Assembly: GCA_903813345.2 (NCBI GenBank)
Contig: CAIIXF020000011.1
Location: 6,038,571 to 6,102,570 of the forward strand
DNA length: 64,000 bases
Reading direction: 5' to 3'
Source: Owenia fusiformis
Taxonomy: Eukaryota; Annelida; Polychaeta; Sabellida; Oweniidae
The stretch's first letter is position 1. Each line of letters starts with the position of its first letter. Under the pieces are notes generated by a model. That model saw nothing but the letters and a program-made list of their open reading frames with translations. It was not told the origin of the DNA and searched no databases. Below are positions 32,412 to 47,400 of this stretch, piece after piece. The translations under genes and the position numbers were made by a program.

Positions 32412-35400
32412 ATGCCCTGTTTCGCTAGCACCATGAAGGCAGCACAATTCACCCCAGGGCCCCCAGAGAATATCAACATAGGGGAGGTGCCTATCCCTAC
32501 ACTCAGAAGTAGTGAGGTTCTCTTAAAGGTGTATACCACAGCAATCAACAGAGCTGATACTCTACAGGTATAGTTTGTTATTCTCACTCTCAGCCAGGGG
32601 TGGGTTACAAGAAGTGTTTGTAAGATAAAGAATTCATAAGTCTTATGGATGTTCTGAGTTGTTCTCTTATTGTATGACAGCCTTTCCAGTTAAGTTTGAA
32701 TCCTGGGAATAAATTAAGAACAGACTGTTAATCTTGGAAGCCTAGTCCTTTAAAATATTTTGGTTGGAAACATTTTTGCCAGAATACATAAATATTGGTT
32801 TGAGGCATTTGTTTCAATAAAATAAATTTTTACTCTAAGATTAAAGGTGGAATTGCGGTAAATCAGGAATAATAAATTCCTTAGAAAAACTCCAAAATAA
32901 ATCGTTGGTACCTTAAACCTGTCCTGGAGATCGGCTATGACTCCAACTTACTTTTGTTAAAATACCAGAGTCTGAAAAAACACTCACTCAGATATCGATG
33001 GAAGAAGTTTCAGTTTTGATCAACTGCGAGAGCAAAATTCAAGTTGAGCTAAAAGGTTTTTGTTCAGTGTGATATTAACATTGTTTTAACTAATTTTGCA
33101 CCTGATAGAGGGCTTTTGACCCCTTTTTAATTACATCACCTGGTGACAGTCAATTTTTCTGCGAAAATGCCAAAGGCGAAACTAAGTAAAAGAAACATCG
33201 CCACTTATTGTAGGTTATTGTAGGTAATCAAGTTAAATTGATATTTTCGAACGAAGGAAGAAAAGGAGCACATAGGTTATCGCAAACAATTTCAAACGAT
33301 TCTAACTGAATTATGAATATTTTCTGATCATGAACATAGGTGTATCTTTTAGATCCATTCATTATCTTCAAGAAAAGTATATATAATGATAATTTAGTTA
33401 ATCAGACCTAAGTGATATTGAAGGGGCAACGGACCAATCAACATACTTTTTCAAAAATGTTGACCTAAATTTCACCAAAAATGCAACCTTTTATTATATT
33501 GTTGAATGCATAATTAGAAAGTGCTTTGAGACATGTTCGATTTCGAGAAATAACATGGGGAACACTTATCTTAAAGCAATTAAGTTTTTCTTTCATGAAC
33601 TATTTGATACATTAAAATAAAGAATAGTAATGCATTAAACATTGTAAAAAATGATTGCATTTTTGGTAAAAATGGGGTCAACATCTTTGAAAAAGTGTGT
33701 TGATGGGTTGATTGCTAGTTTAATATCTCCGAGTTTGTTTGACTTTAGTATTACTGTATACAATTTTCTTTGAGATAATGAATTGATCTAAAAGATAAAC
33801 CTGTCTTCATTGTCAGTGTTCTTCATCACTAAATGTATATCGTCATTTTGTTGTACATATCGGAAATTATGGTTCATTATCTGTTTACAGAGGAAGGGAT
33901 TATATCCTGCCCCGAAAGATGAAAGCAACATCCTTGGTTTAGAAGCTGCTGGGACTGTTGAGAAACTGGGCCCTGATGTCAAAACTTTGAATGTAGGGGA
34001 CAGAGTCATGGCTTTACTACCAGGTACTTTCCTTCAATAGTACTTTGCTTTCCTTCAATAGTACTTTCCTTCAGAGTTTTCAATAGTTTTTTAAGAAATG
34101 TGCATATCAAAGGATTTAAGCCCAGGGCTCAAAATCAAACATGAATTTGAAATTTAAAAACATTTTAAATGAAATTTAATCAGGGATGTCTTGTATCAAT
34201 ACTTTGAATGAAAGCAATAGCCTATATTTAAAGGGCAAGGATACAAGACATGAATGCATTAAACTCTTTTCAGACATTGCAAATGATTTTTTATACACTA
34301 TGTATCACTAATTTAAAGAATGGAATACAACCAGAAACATTTTTTGCAAGGGTTTTGCAAGGTTTGACATTTTGACTTGCATAAGCACCTTCCTTGCTAC
34401 TCATTATCATTTATAGTTTTTCAGGCAGCTGCCTTTATGTAATTGATGAGGCTGACCAATTCAACCAGGCCCATAGCCAGGGGGGGTTCGGGGGTTCGGG
34501 GGGTTCGGGCGAACCATAATTTCTTTCAAAATCATGCAGCTTTTCACCATTCTGACCATTTTTTGTGTGATTTTGGCCATATATGTCAAAGTGAACCCCC
34601 CCCCTAGAATTTTTAGGAAAAGTGAACCCCCCCTTGGAAAATTCTGGCTATGGGCCTGTCCACTGAATTTAAAATTTGTACTCTGTTGTAAAACATAGAA
34701 TTCATATTATTTGAAAAACTGTATTCTGACTGGCTGGGATTTGATATATCATTCCTAACAACAGTATTTGTGAATGCCAAATAAAAAGGTTTTAGAAATG
34801 GGCCATGGTGTTCAAGTAATGAATTATGTGTGAATGCCAATTAAAAAGTTTTTAAGAAACTTGGCCCTAGTGAGGGCTAGTGTACACGTTATGAACTATG
34901 TGTGAAATGCCAAATAAAAGGTTTTTAGGAAACTGGGCCCTGGTGTTCAAATAATGAACTCTATGCAAAGAATCTTGACTTATATTACTAACTTGATATT
35001 TTCTCTACAAGTTGGTTAATATTCTGGTAATATATGTACATTCAAGAAATTACTGAACATTTCATTTAATTTTGATTATACTTTAATATAGGTGGCGGTA
35101 ATGCAGAATATGTTGCAGTTCGAGAGAATCATACAATTAAAGTGCCATCTTCGATGACATGGACCAAAGCAGGTGCTATCCCAGAAGTCTGGTTAACTGC
35201 TTATCAACTTTTGCATTTTGTGGGTAAGTTTTACAATCTCAGTGATCTCCCCATGTCACTTTTACCGCGCCCTCCCCCTCTCCCTACTTGAAACCAAAGG
35301 CCTCCAATTGGCACCCTGCACTCCAACTTCTGATTTGCAAAATGAGTGAAGTAAGCACCCGCCTGGAGCTATTGCAAGCGTAGCGAGTGCCGATTTTTTC

Positions 35401-38400
35401 AGACTCGAAAAATTGCACCCAGTTCAAAATTGTTTTTTGGGAGAACACTGAAGCTTGAAGCTTTTATTAAAAACAGACATATTTATTTCATTAATACATT
35501 AATGTTTAATTTATGTCCAAAACATATTACATGCATAAGGGCAACTGGTGATGATGTACCTTGAACATTTGAAAATGACATGCTTCCCTGTTGAAAGTTA
35601 GTTAGCCCTCCATCACAGTTTTTTTGAAATTAAGCAAAATTATACTTTTTGGCTCACACAGTGAGCCTATGGGATCGACCAGGCGTCCGTCCGTCCGTCC
35701 GTCCGTTGGTCTGTCCGTCAACATTGGCCGGACAAATTAAAACTGCTATTCGGATTGAGTCATATCCACATTCATTTTATGCATATCCATAATGCCTATT
35801 TGACCTATCATCGCCATTTCCCAAGTTTGCCCAGTTTTCGAGAAATTGTGGATTTTGACATCAAAAAGTCGAATTTTCTGTAAATACTAGACACTTTGTT
35901 GAAGTAGAACTTTCAAATAACTTTTAGTAGTTGCTGTATATGCAACTTATGTCCTCTGAAGATTTCAAAGCTCTTGGAATTACAGTTTTTGGTGTTTACT
36001 CTATAAAATTTGACAAAAAGTAGGACTTGAAAGTAGTGTTGTCGCGATGTGCCATAATCGTACATCGATGCATCGGCAATTTTCAGTAGTAAACATCGAT
36101 GCACATCGCGATGTACATCGAGAAAAAGTTCGAGAAAAGTGCACTGAAATACTGAACGCTAATGCACTAAAATATCGAACAGAACAAATTAATAAGAGTA
36201 CGCTGGTACATCCAGGAACATAGTAACGGTGAAATGAAAGTAAAGTAATTTTTTTAGATTAATGGTTCATTTCGACTAGCTAACAGTTTTAAAGCGAAAG
36301 AATATCAGAAAACATTTGAAAATGAAATAAGACATGAAAAAAGGTCAGCAATTTGCGTCAAAATAAGATAAGAAAGGGCGATTTTTAGCAAATTAAAATT
36401 TTTTGAAAACATCGATGTTTTGTTTCAGACATCGATGCATCGCCAGAACCAGCTTTGGCGATGTATATCGCGATGTATCGATTAATCACGACAACACTAC
36501 TTGAAAGTCATTTTCAGGAAACTTTCTCATGTATAAAGTCAATGGCAGGTTTTGTGATTGACAAGTTTCTCAAAGTTTGCCTTATACTCGATCATTTCTT
36601 GCAATGAATTACATCACAACTAGATTTAAGCATTCTCTACATATTGCTCAATATATCTCAGCATCAAATTTTTACCGTTTTTGAGATATTTGATGTCAAA
36701 AAACAGTAAAAATAAGTTATTTTTCAACTTGCTTCAATTTGACCAAATTTTTTTTTGAAAATCATCTACAAGTTGCCAGGAGTTCAAATCTGACATTAGT
36801 TTTAGGATTTGACCTTTACTTGACCTTCAGTGACCTTCAAAAGGTCAAAAAAGTTGATTTTTCAAATTGATTTTTGGATGTAAATTTTGGTCAGCTTAAT
36901 CACAAAATACCTTACTGAGCTCTGAATTAGTAAAATTTTCAAGGTCAAAGGTCATCAAACAAGGTCACAGAACTGTGCTATCTAAGTTTCTCAAAGTTCG
37001 AGACTACAAATCCAAATCAATATTTTTATTTGAAAGTCAGCTGATATATACATTCCTCTGAAGGTTCCAAACTGTGTGAGCACAGGACTGTGGGTCCTTC
37101 ATCTCATTTTTATATTCATAACTGTTACTGTTTGACACAACCTTAAATTTATTGTTTATGACGTTTGGAAAACACTTCGTGTTTCTTCCTCAGAATTTTA
37201 ACTTCTGGCGTTGGACCTGATCTTATCTTGTGACGTCAGAACGATCCTTATCACCATAGTGCTGAACTTTACATAAAATAGGGTACCAAACATGTGACAG
37301 TCCCTGTTCATACTATTACTGTTTTTTCTTATAAAAATTGATTCCTTAATCCATCTAATATCTCTATTGCTCTTATTGTCCAATGTTCTGACAGAACATT
37401 GCAAGTTTATCCAGTTATGGATAGGTTTATTTATCTATTTTGTTTTATTAAGTTTATCCAGTTATGAATATAAAAATTAATTACCAACCTAAAGAAACAT
37501 GTTCAGAAATACTGTTCTCAGTTGAAAAAGAGATTGCAGCTATATTATGAAATTTCAAGATGAAAATAGAAGTCAAAAATTGGATGGACATTTTCGTTGT
37601 TGGAAAATATTGAGTTGTGTCTCTGGGAGCCAAACCTCATTTCCTTCTTGCAATGAGGAGAATTTTTACTGGTCCAAGTAGTGCTTGCAAAGGTTTACTG
37701 CAGAGAGATGCTGCATTATGATATGCGTTGATATCAAACTTTATGGGGAACAGAGGAAAATCAGGGAAAAATCCAAGAAACTGTAAAAGGTTTTTTTAAT
37801 AGCTGAACCCCCTTGGCTATGAACCCGTCACAGGCCTTTCCCTTTCAATAGGTTCGTAATAAACCACCATCATTGTTGAAAGGAGATGTTTCGTGTTTCC
37901 CCAGTACATCCTTCCTTTAGCCGTGTTAAGATTACCATATGGGCAATTGTTTTGATTGTTGTACCACCAGCCACCTTCGTCTGCACATGAATTTTCTGTT
38001 CCATTTTCAAATGTCATAAATTTGGTGCCATTAATCTGTTGAGCAGTTCCAATATGCCATTCATCAAATAGGCCAGAACCATTGCCATTCAGTCGAAAAT
38101 GGTCACCTTCGTTTCCTATTGAAAATTTATCAAAGATAGGATAAGACCATCCATTTTTCTTCAGGTAAAACTTGATCTTGTAGTCTCTACTGTTTGTCAA
38201 GGTATGAATGTTTTCATTGCCCATCCAGTAGTAAGATTTTTTATCTTTCCAGTAGTCATTTCCTGTTGGTGGATCACCTACAAATAAGTGTTTTCAATTT
38301 TTTTTATATAGTTTTCACACATTATCATGGACATCATTATATATAGAACATGTTCATCTCATGAAATATTAGTTAGGCCCATAACCAGGATTTTCCAGGG

Positions 38401-41400
38401 GGGTTCACTTTTGACAAAATTTTGCCCAAATTACTTGAAAAGTACTCAGAATGGTAAAAGACGGCATTATTTTGAAAGAATTTTTGGCCAGGGGGGTCGC
38501 TTGAACCCCCTGAACCCCCTGGTTACAGGCCTGTCACTTATGTTACTGTACCTGAACCTTCACATTCAAACAACGTAAAAATCGTATTTACTTATACTAC
38601 ACTGGCAGATCTGGGGGGAGGGCCCTCCCCCTTTGGTGGGCCCAGAAAAAAAAATTGGGCCAAAAAAATATTTTTGGGCCAAAAAGGCCTTGAGGCCCCA
38701 TAAAGTAGGCCTTTTTGGTCATGACTGGACTTGTTTTTAATTTCAGGCCAAATTTTGAAGAAAATTGGCCTCCAGATTTCAAAATTTGGGCCCACCTTTT
38801 GGTTTTTAGGGGCCCGATTTTTGTCGCGCCAGCGCAAAGGTTTTTTCTCTGACCTAAGATTTGGGCCCGCCCCCTTATTGGTTCCCAGATCCGCCACTGT
38901 ACAAGTGGTGACATATTTTTGAAATCTCCATTTTTATGGTGGCGGTCTGTGTCATCAATTTTATAAGTTGATGCATTATGGGTATTAGACCTCTTCTCAA
39001 AAAGGAGTTTACGATATGGTATTTGAATTTTGCCAAAAGAGGCAATACAACTCACTACTTCTAGGTTGTTTCTATCATGTTACATTTAGGTTCAAAATGA
39101 TTACTGATTTGAAAATGTTTTGTTACTGTAGGTGGGATTTGCCCCTACATAGAGTTAGTGTTTTTCTGATCATTAGCCCAACGAGTTCATGAAAGGGATT
39201 CAGCGAAGCCCTCCATCTGTCTGTTAGTCCATCCATCAGTCGGTCCATCCATCCATCCAACCGAAAAATCTCCTATACTTTTTCAAGATGACCAGTGCTA
39301 TGACAATGGCAAGAATTTTTCGCGAAAATGAAATGTTTTTCATTATAACCAAAGTAATGAGCATTTATTGTTTGTAAATTTGATAGGAAGGGAAAACTTA
39401 ACCAACAAAACAAGGCAGATTTTACCTTTGAATCCTTTGCGATAGTCTGCCCATGTTGCTGTCTGAAACTTGAATTTGATTTGCTGACCACGAAACTGAA
39501 TCACTGTGTATGCATATTCTGTTTTCAAGCACAGCACGGAAAATGGAGGTTTCTCTAGACTTGGTTGAATTTCATAATAACGGTTCCATACTGGGTGCGT
39601 TATGTCTGCGCAATCTCGTGGGAGCTGGATGGGCTTTTCAGTGTACAGTCTCCACTGGTCATCATGTACGATTTTGCCATCAGACATGTATTTAGGCTGT
39701 TGTGATAATAGTTGGCAAGTTGCGTTCTTAATGTTGAAATTCACGGCAACACAGTTTTCTTTTTCTTCCTTTTGACAAGTAGCCAAACATTGAACTGTAG
39801 CAATTTCCATATCGTAGGCAGCCATTGGCATAACAGACTCTTTGATAGTTCGAACTTGATAAATTGAGCCAAATTTGTGGTAGAACTTTGTGGAAATCCC
39901 ATTTTTCTGAAATGTCCATCTTTCATGTTTATTAGACGCTGCATTAATACACATTGCACCAAAAAGTATGATGAACCAACTATTACTCAAACAAACGCTG
40001 AGGACATTCATATTTATTTTTTAGCAAAACTCAAATAATTCGTCTCCTCTGTACAATGGTACATGTACATCACCTGTTAGATTTTCTACTAAGTAATATA
40101 GTATTCTCTATTTTTTCAGGAGGATTGTTCTATTGTTGCTATGGTAACTATACTACAAGGCATATTTAATTAATGCATAAAATTTTCACATTTGTTCGAA
40201 ATTCACAAATGAACGTTCTGGGAAATGATTTGATTGAAGGTATCACCATTCACAACAACAAAATTAATTTCATTTATAATCATGAATAATACCACTTTAT
40301 ACCAGTAATTATATTTTTTATACCAAACCTTATAGCATCAATTAATTGCTTTATAGCTATAAACGCTATAATGTCTATAAAACTGATATTAATTGCTGAT
40401 ATTCTATTCAGGGATGTAAATTATGATGCAAACATGACAGATCAAATTTATGAGATATAAAAATATCTGAAGTTAATATGGTGTGGATTATTGATTTAAC
40501 AAATTGAGAGCTTAACTGGAATTCTGTATTTACTAATGGTAAAAGTAAAGGTGTCGAAATTGTAAGTCGTTGTTATAGCAACCAGTCTGCTGATTGGTAC
40601 TTGTATTTACAATTCATAATATCATTTACTCCCCAATATTTGTTGATAAATTGTTTTGCATTTGCTTTATTGGTTTTACTTACTGGTATATTATTGTCAT
40701 AATCTGAAAAATACTGGGATTGCCCCAAAGTGTTTGGATTAGCAGGTGTTCACATTTCAGTGTTTCTTCACATGTGAGCCAATGGGAGATAACAAATTGG
40801 ACTAAAAAGTGTTCACATTGAGAGGTGTTCAGATGCAGAGGTTTACACATATATATACAGGGCTGTTCACATACATGTACGTAGGGCTATATTGATACAT
40901 AAGGGTTATGTTCTGGGAGGTTTTGGATATGGGGTTTATCCAGAGGGAGATATGCATATCTACCTGAGGGACCGTAGGGACCGAAGGTAAATGTGCATAT
41001 CTCACGAGGGATGAACCCAATATCCAAACCGACCGTACATAACTGCTTTATCCTATACCAAGTAGATTTTTCAGGTGCATATGGCCATTTCAATAGTACA
41101 AGGTGTAAAAACAATCAAATCATTCATATGCAAAGTCATTTTATTGCATTTCCACTACTTACCGGAAGCGGGAAGATATGCACCGAAGCGGGAAGATATG
41201 CACCGAAGCGGGAGATATGGAGGTTCTGAATATGGAAACCTCAAAATCAGGATACGGGATATATCTTACCAACTTATCTCCCTAAAACTCTACTTGGCAT
41301 AAGATAAATATATTTATTAATGTATTTATACCATACTTGGATGTGTTTCAGGTACATAAAACAGGTTTGTAAAAAGGTATATATTCATCAGCGGGTAGAT

Positions 41401-44400
41401 ATAGTTTTACGTCCCAGCTGGAGTGGGAAGATATATTTGCCTGCTACGTCATAATCGCAGTTCATATATTGGTTCATTTTTCTGATGGTCACATAATTAC
41501 TTTAAATTGTGATATGTTTCATGGTATAAAGAAGGGAAGGAGCATCCTGTTAATAAACAAAGATTCAAGAAAATAAATGTGGATGAATATCTGAAAGAAC
41601 AGGAAAAGGCCAAGACCAAGAAAACAAAACTGGACATGAATATTCTAAATGAATTCCTACGCTTGGGAACTTTTCTGAACTTGGGCCAATTTCGGCAATT
41701 GAACAATGTGAATGGAATGAAACAGATCATCCTATAGTCCGTTCAGGATATTAGGATTATCCCTTGGCCAATATAATGTATCTACCCTCATGAACTGCGG
41801 CCCTCGGCAGATATATTATATTAGCCTCGGGATAATCCCACTATCCTGAGCCTCCTATAGGGTAATCTCTTCATCAATACAGGGCTCTTTACATACAGGG
41901 CTGTTTATATACAGAGGGCTATATTAATACATGTACTTATTAATACAGGGCTGTATATACACTTGTCTGTGCATTCCTTTAGTTTTGATATTGGCGAGCC
42001 TGAAATTCATTCTAATCTCCACTCAGAGACAAGAATGACATATGACAAATCATGATTGATGTTAGTAGCTGATTGAGTATGAGCAAGGGCATTCAATAGA
42101 TGGCAGTGCTGCATTGTTATTTTTTTAAAATGAAAGCGAAAAGCCCTGCCTTAAGTCTTCAATATCTCCCCCACCGATTATCAATTTCTCTGTGTAAAAA
42201 GCTGGGGTGTCCCCAGGATTTTTTCAAGGGGCGAGAAAAAACATAAAACTGTCTCTGTCATAGCTTGTACTTAAAGCCTAGCTTGTCAACTTCCTTTGTA
42301 AGGGCACATAGTTCATCTTTCCTCTTAGTCTCCTTGTGAGTATGACAAACAAAATATTGGAGATTGGCTCAAAAAACCTCCAGCCCCTGTGGACGCCCTA
42401 TGAAAAGGTATGATTGTTGATTTTTATTTAAACAATTTCATCCCTGGCTGTGTCCTTTTGGACATTAGTAGCCAAATTTTTACATAGTATCAATAGGCAA
42501 ATTAAGCATTTTTAACTTCACATGTATGACATTCCAGAAATGTTCGCTCCTATCGGTCTCTGATGGCCATCTCCAGATATTTACAGCTAAGCTGTAACAA
42601 GGAAAAGTTAGTTTTGAGGGGGTAATTGTTGATGGATCACGTATATACAAATGCTTGATGCGAAACTAAAAGCAGGGTCATTTCTAATAGCATAGGCAAT
42701 TGTTACAGTTGAGTTATAGGTTGTCTTGGTGTACTCTTCTTCTTGATCTGGAATTAAGAATAATTTTGTAAAACAAAACCATAAAAATAAACCATTTGAA
42801 TAAAGTATCAATTGTAAAATATTGTAAGGAAGAATACTTGATGATCAAGATTAGATTTTAGATGAGCATCTATAGTTTTGGCCCTTAATAGTTCCAATTC
42901 ATTCTTGTGGATGATATTGCTTCTCAAGTTCTACATGTTTGATTTGGTTGTTCAAAAAATTCCTATGAAATATCTGTTTATAATATCAGATACACTTAAC
43001 ATTTACCTGATTGGGTTATCCGTTTTAGTGTTTAAACTTTTAAATGCATTTAAGATTTATACTTACGGCTTCTCTATTTTTTACTCCATCAATTGCTTCA
43101 GATATGGTCTTCAGTTCATGCTCATCATCGTTCTTAGGTTTGTCTTGTTTGTTTTCATTTGGTTCATCCTCATCAGCTGTATCATTAGCATTATCATTTT
43201 CAGCATCATCAGGTATTGTCTTCCTTTCTTGCTTTATGTTCCCTTTGTCCTGCTTGCTCTCATCATGTTTATTTTCATCATCTACAAATGCGGCATTATC
43301 TTTTGCAGCATTTTTCAATCTTTTTGATTGATTTTCTTGCTCCATATCAACAGTAAAGATGTTCTTTCGTTCAACGATTTCTTTCTTCATTGATGCTGCA
43401 GTGAGCTCCAAGGACCTGTTGTTTTTAACAGTTATTTTTTTATTGCTCGGTTGAGGCATTGGTGTTTTATTGACTGATATTTCACTTAAACTGCTTTGAC
43501 TATCTCCCATGTGACCATGTGGATTCCCAGCTGGCTGTTGACTTTCGCTGTCTGGTGAACTTGAAGTAAAACTTTTATTTGGTCTTAGACATGCACAAAG
43601 GCATGGGAACCTCTTTCTGAGCTCTAGTTTAAAGCGTGGATGCGACAATGTGTATACAAGTGGGTTATAGCATGCGGATGCCTTCGCAAACATGACAGGT
43701 AGCATCGCAGAGAATGGGGTTACGGCTCCTCGGTAATTGCACAAAGCTAGTATGGCTATCGTTGCATATGGGACCCAAGACAGAAGAAAGAGTATGCAAA
43801 AGACGCAACAAGTTTTAGCCAGGCTTACTTCTGTCTTGAATCTCTTTTCTTTCGAGGATACCATCGCTCCCATTTTTCCTGCTTGTTTTTCCATGATGTT
43901 GTTCTGTTTGATGACTGCCTGGATGATTCTGATATAATTGACGACCATTACCATGACAGGGAAAGTGAAGTGAATAACGTATATCGTCAAATTAAATGTG
44001 ATGTTGTTCAGTGAACGTGTCAAATAATCAAACGTACATGTCGTTTGAAATCCTTCAGGGATATAATCACCCCATCCGTAAAATGGCGGGATTGCCCATA
44101 TCAAGTCCCAAATCCAGATAAGTATGATCCAAATGGCTACTTTCGTTTTTGTCATGTTCATTGAGGACTTCATTGGTTTACTTATGATGGTGTATCGTTG
44201 GTAGGATATAACGGCAAGCGTATCGATGGACATGAAGCCAAACATCGCACCAAAGAAACCATACACTTTGCAAGCTGAAATAGGATGTTTTGAACATTTT
44301 TTATAAAGAAATTTTCTCATTTCAAGTATTGCCATATATTCATAGTCAGAATAGAATTAGAGTAAGAATAATATTGCTATATTTCAAAGTCAGAATAAGT

Positions 44401-47400
44401 ATATCATATTTTGTATTTGACTATTATGTTGTGGTCGGAATACAGGTATTGGTTGATAAACCTTGTGGTTGGTGCACAGTGTTATAGTTGCCAACTTTTT
44501 TGTGGCCAGTGTTTGGCAGTTGGTGTTAAGTGTTTGGTGTCTGTAACAGCATTTGGTGGTGGGTGTTTAACAAATAGCAGGTGGTGACATTTTGCTTGTT
44601 AATGCGCGTTGCGTTATAGTCTTATTAAGCCCTATGTTTAGTCCCCTTATTGTTCTCTTTTGTAGTTGGGGACTTCCCTCCCAAATTCATCAAAATATCC
44701 CTATTTTCGTGATTTTTAATATTCCTGGAACAAGTGGAATCACAACTCGGTCATGTTTATTTTCAAATGTTCAACCTAACTACAGGTACCTCAATGCTTT
44801 GCAGATCACTACATCCATGTACTAATTTGTTAAGGGCCTCATAAAGATGTGTAGAATTTGAAATGTTGAGCTTGAAATAGGTCTCTTGTTTGTTTGTTTG
44901 TTTATTTGTTTGTTTGTTTATTTGTTTGTTTGTTTGTTTGTTTGCTTGTTTGTACAACTGGAGGGATGAATATATGCCTAGGTGACAACCAAGATATTGA
45001 CCTCATAATGCCATATTTGGCAGACAAAGGATTGCACTGGAAAGTTTTGAGTATTGGTTAGGTGACAACCAAAACATGGACCTCATTATACAAAGGATTG
45101 AACAAGAAAGAATTGGTGCCCCCCATAAACGTTTGAGAATTCTCTTAATATTGAATCTTATATGGGCCATTTTTTCCTGATATTGAAGGCAATGGATTTG
45201 ATAAAAAAAGTTGGAGCCCCTGAATAATTTGTAGAGCTTTAATATTTTAAGCGCTAGAATTTTAAAAACGTTTTTTTTAAAGATTGCCTGTCCCTTCAAT
45301 CAACTTTCGACTTTTTAGTTTTTTTTCTTTTTTACATCTTATAGATTAGATGTGAGATTACTGCAGGTTTATGTACTTACTGTAGCCGTACAGGGCTCTC
45401 ACCAGGAAATATTTAGGGTGTGGTGCTTAACATCTTCATAATAACCGTTCAATTGTGATAAATCATAATTATGTTATGTTTTATCCTTTTTACATGCTAT
45501 TATTGTATATTCAGTCAAGTTTAGACTGTGGAAACAGTCATGATTTGCCAATAGGGTGTGGAGGGAGCTAAATAGAGTGTGGTGCTGCGCCACAGTCTAA
45601 AAGCCTGGCTAGAGCCCTGCCGTATATTTTATATTATCACACCATACTTAACTTTTGTATTCTTGATTAAATGTATATGGAAATATGTTATGATTTTGAA
45701 AATAATACTAAAAAAAAAAAAAAAAAATTCCGACTTCATTCCTTCATGTACCTACTTTTGTTTCCCCAGATCCAGCGCTGGTTGAAGCTGGAGATGGTCA
45801 ATAAGGGGAACCCGTTGATTGCAGAATAGATGAAATCACTGATAGCCAGGTTGATCAACAGCATATTCTGGGGAGTCCGCAAATCTTTTGCCCTAGGAGA
45901 AAGTATTTCAATATTACTTTAGTTTATCATTATTACAATTATTTGGCATGCAAAACTACCCCAAAACAATGTGTAAATATTTGGTTCACACAGTGAGCCT
46001 ATGGTATCAACCAGGCGTCCGTCCGTCTGTTGGTCCGTCCGTGCGTCCATCCGTCAACAGTGGCCGCACAAATTAAAACTTATAAATGTTGAGAATAAAA
46101 TAGGTCCTAAAATACCTTAATTGGCAGGCAAGATCAGCTCAGATTACAAAAACTTAGCTGAACATGAGGGAGAAAAACCACATTATAAATAACTCTGACA
46201 GAGTTAATAAGTGGAACAAATGCTTTTAATAATAATATCGTTAAACGAAGTGAAATTGGAGACAAACTTCTCATTTGCAAGGATTTCATTTGAATTTCAG
46301 AAAGGATTTTGGTCAAGACAACTTGAGAAAATTGCCCATATAATCTGTTGCTTTTAAGCCCTTGATTGCTTTAGCAATATTCATATAGACAGTTTTTTAT
46401 CTGAATTAAGCGGGAGTTAGCTGATAAAAATTATAGAGCTATTGCTATCTGTGTCTGTGAAATCATCATCGATCCATGGCCATGGTTCTTATATTGAAGG
46501 ATTTAAACATAGGACTTAATGAACTGTAGATGTATATCTTGTATCAAGACTTGGAATGAGGCAGACAGCCTGAATTACAAAACATGAGTGCATTAAATTA
46601 TATACAACGAACTCATTGAGTCATATGCTCACTATAAATTATTTTCACCAGTTGCAAAAGAGTTTGTGCAGCATCACTCAAAAGAATGAATTTTTGCAAG
46701 GAAACCTTTTTGCAAGGGTTTTGCAACATTGGAACTTTTGACACTTTGACCTGCATAAGCGCATGCATTGTTATTCCTTATTATACTGTTAATAGGTTGT
46801 CACTCATCTACAAAATTGAAATTATTAAATTGATGAGGATGATCAATTGTACTGAATTCTGTTGTACTGAATTCTATTGTACTGAATTCAATTGTACTGA
46901 ATTCTAAATATAGCCAGGCACTATGTTATAAAATTAAGAATGCATATTGTTTTAAATACAGTAAAACTTGTGTATATTGAACATTTTTTTCGAGAAAAAA
47001 CATTCAGTGTTAGGAGTTCACTACAGAGAGGGTAATTATTAATACAAAGGTCAGAAGAGAATGTGCAAAGGAAGGACTGGAAGGTTGTCTACTAGAGACA
47101 GGTGTTCATTAGAGAGAGGTGTTCACTAAGGCAGGTCTTACTGTACTATGTTCTGATTAACTGGAATTTGATATATCATGTCTCAATATGATATTCGACA
47201 TATTTGACAGGTTATTCACCTTAATGAACATTTGTAGACATTTAGCGTCTTGAATCCCAGCTGTTCTAAAATCAGTTGAAATCTTATTTTAGTAAAACCA
47301 TAGATGGAGGAGATCATTTTCTAGACATCTTAAAACAATTTTTGTAAATTGGGTGAAAATTGTTCAAATAATAGCAAAAGTGAAACATTTTGTGACGGAT

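Noticed and set aside
38592-39055. 101- and 152-codon frames
   Set aside because: They cross a MITE with cagatctggg ends in the intron of the fibrinogen-domain gene. Sequence is low-complexity and repetitive.
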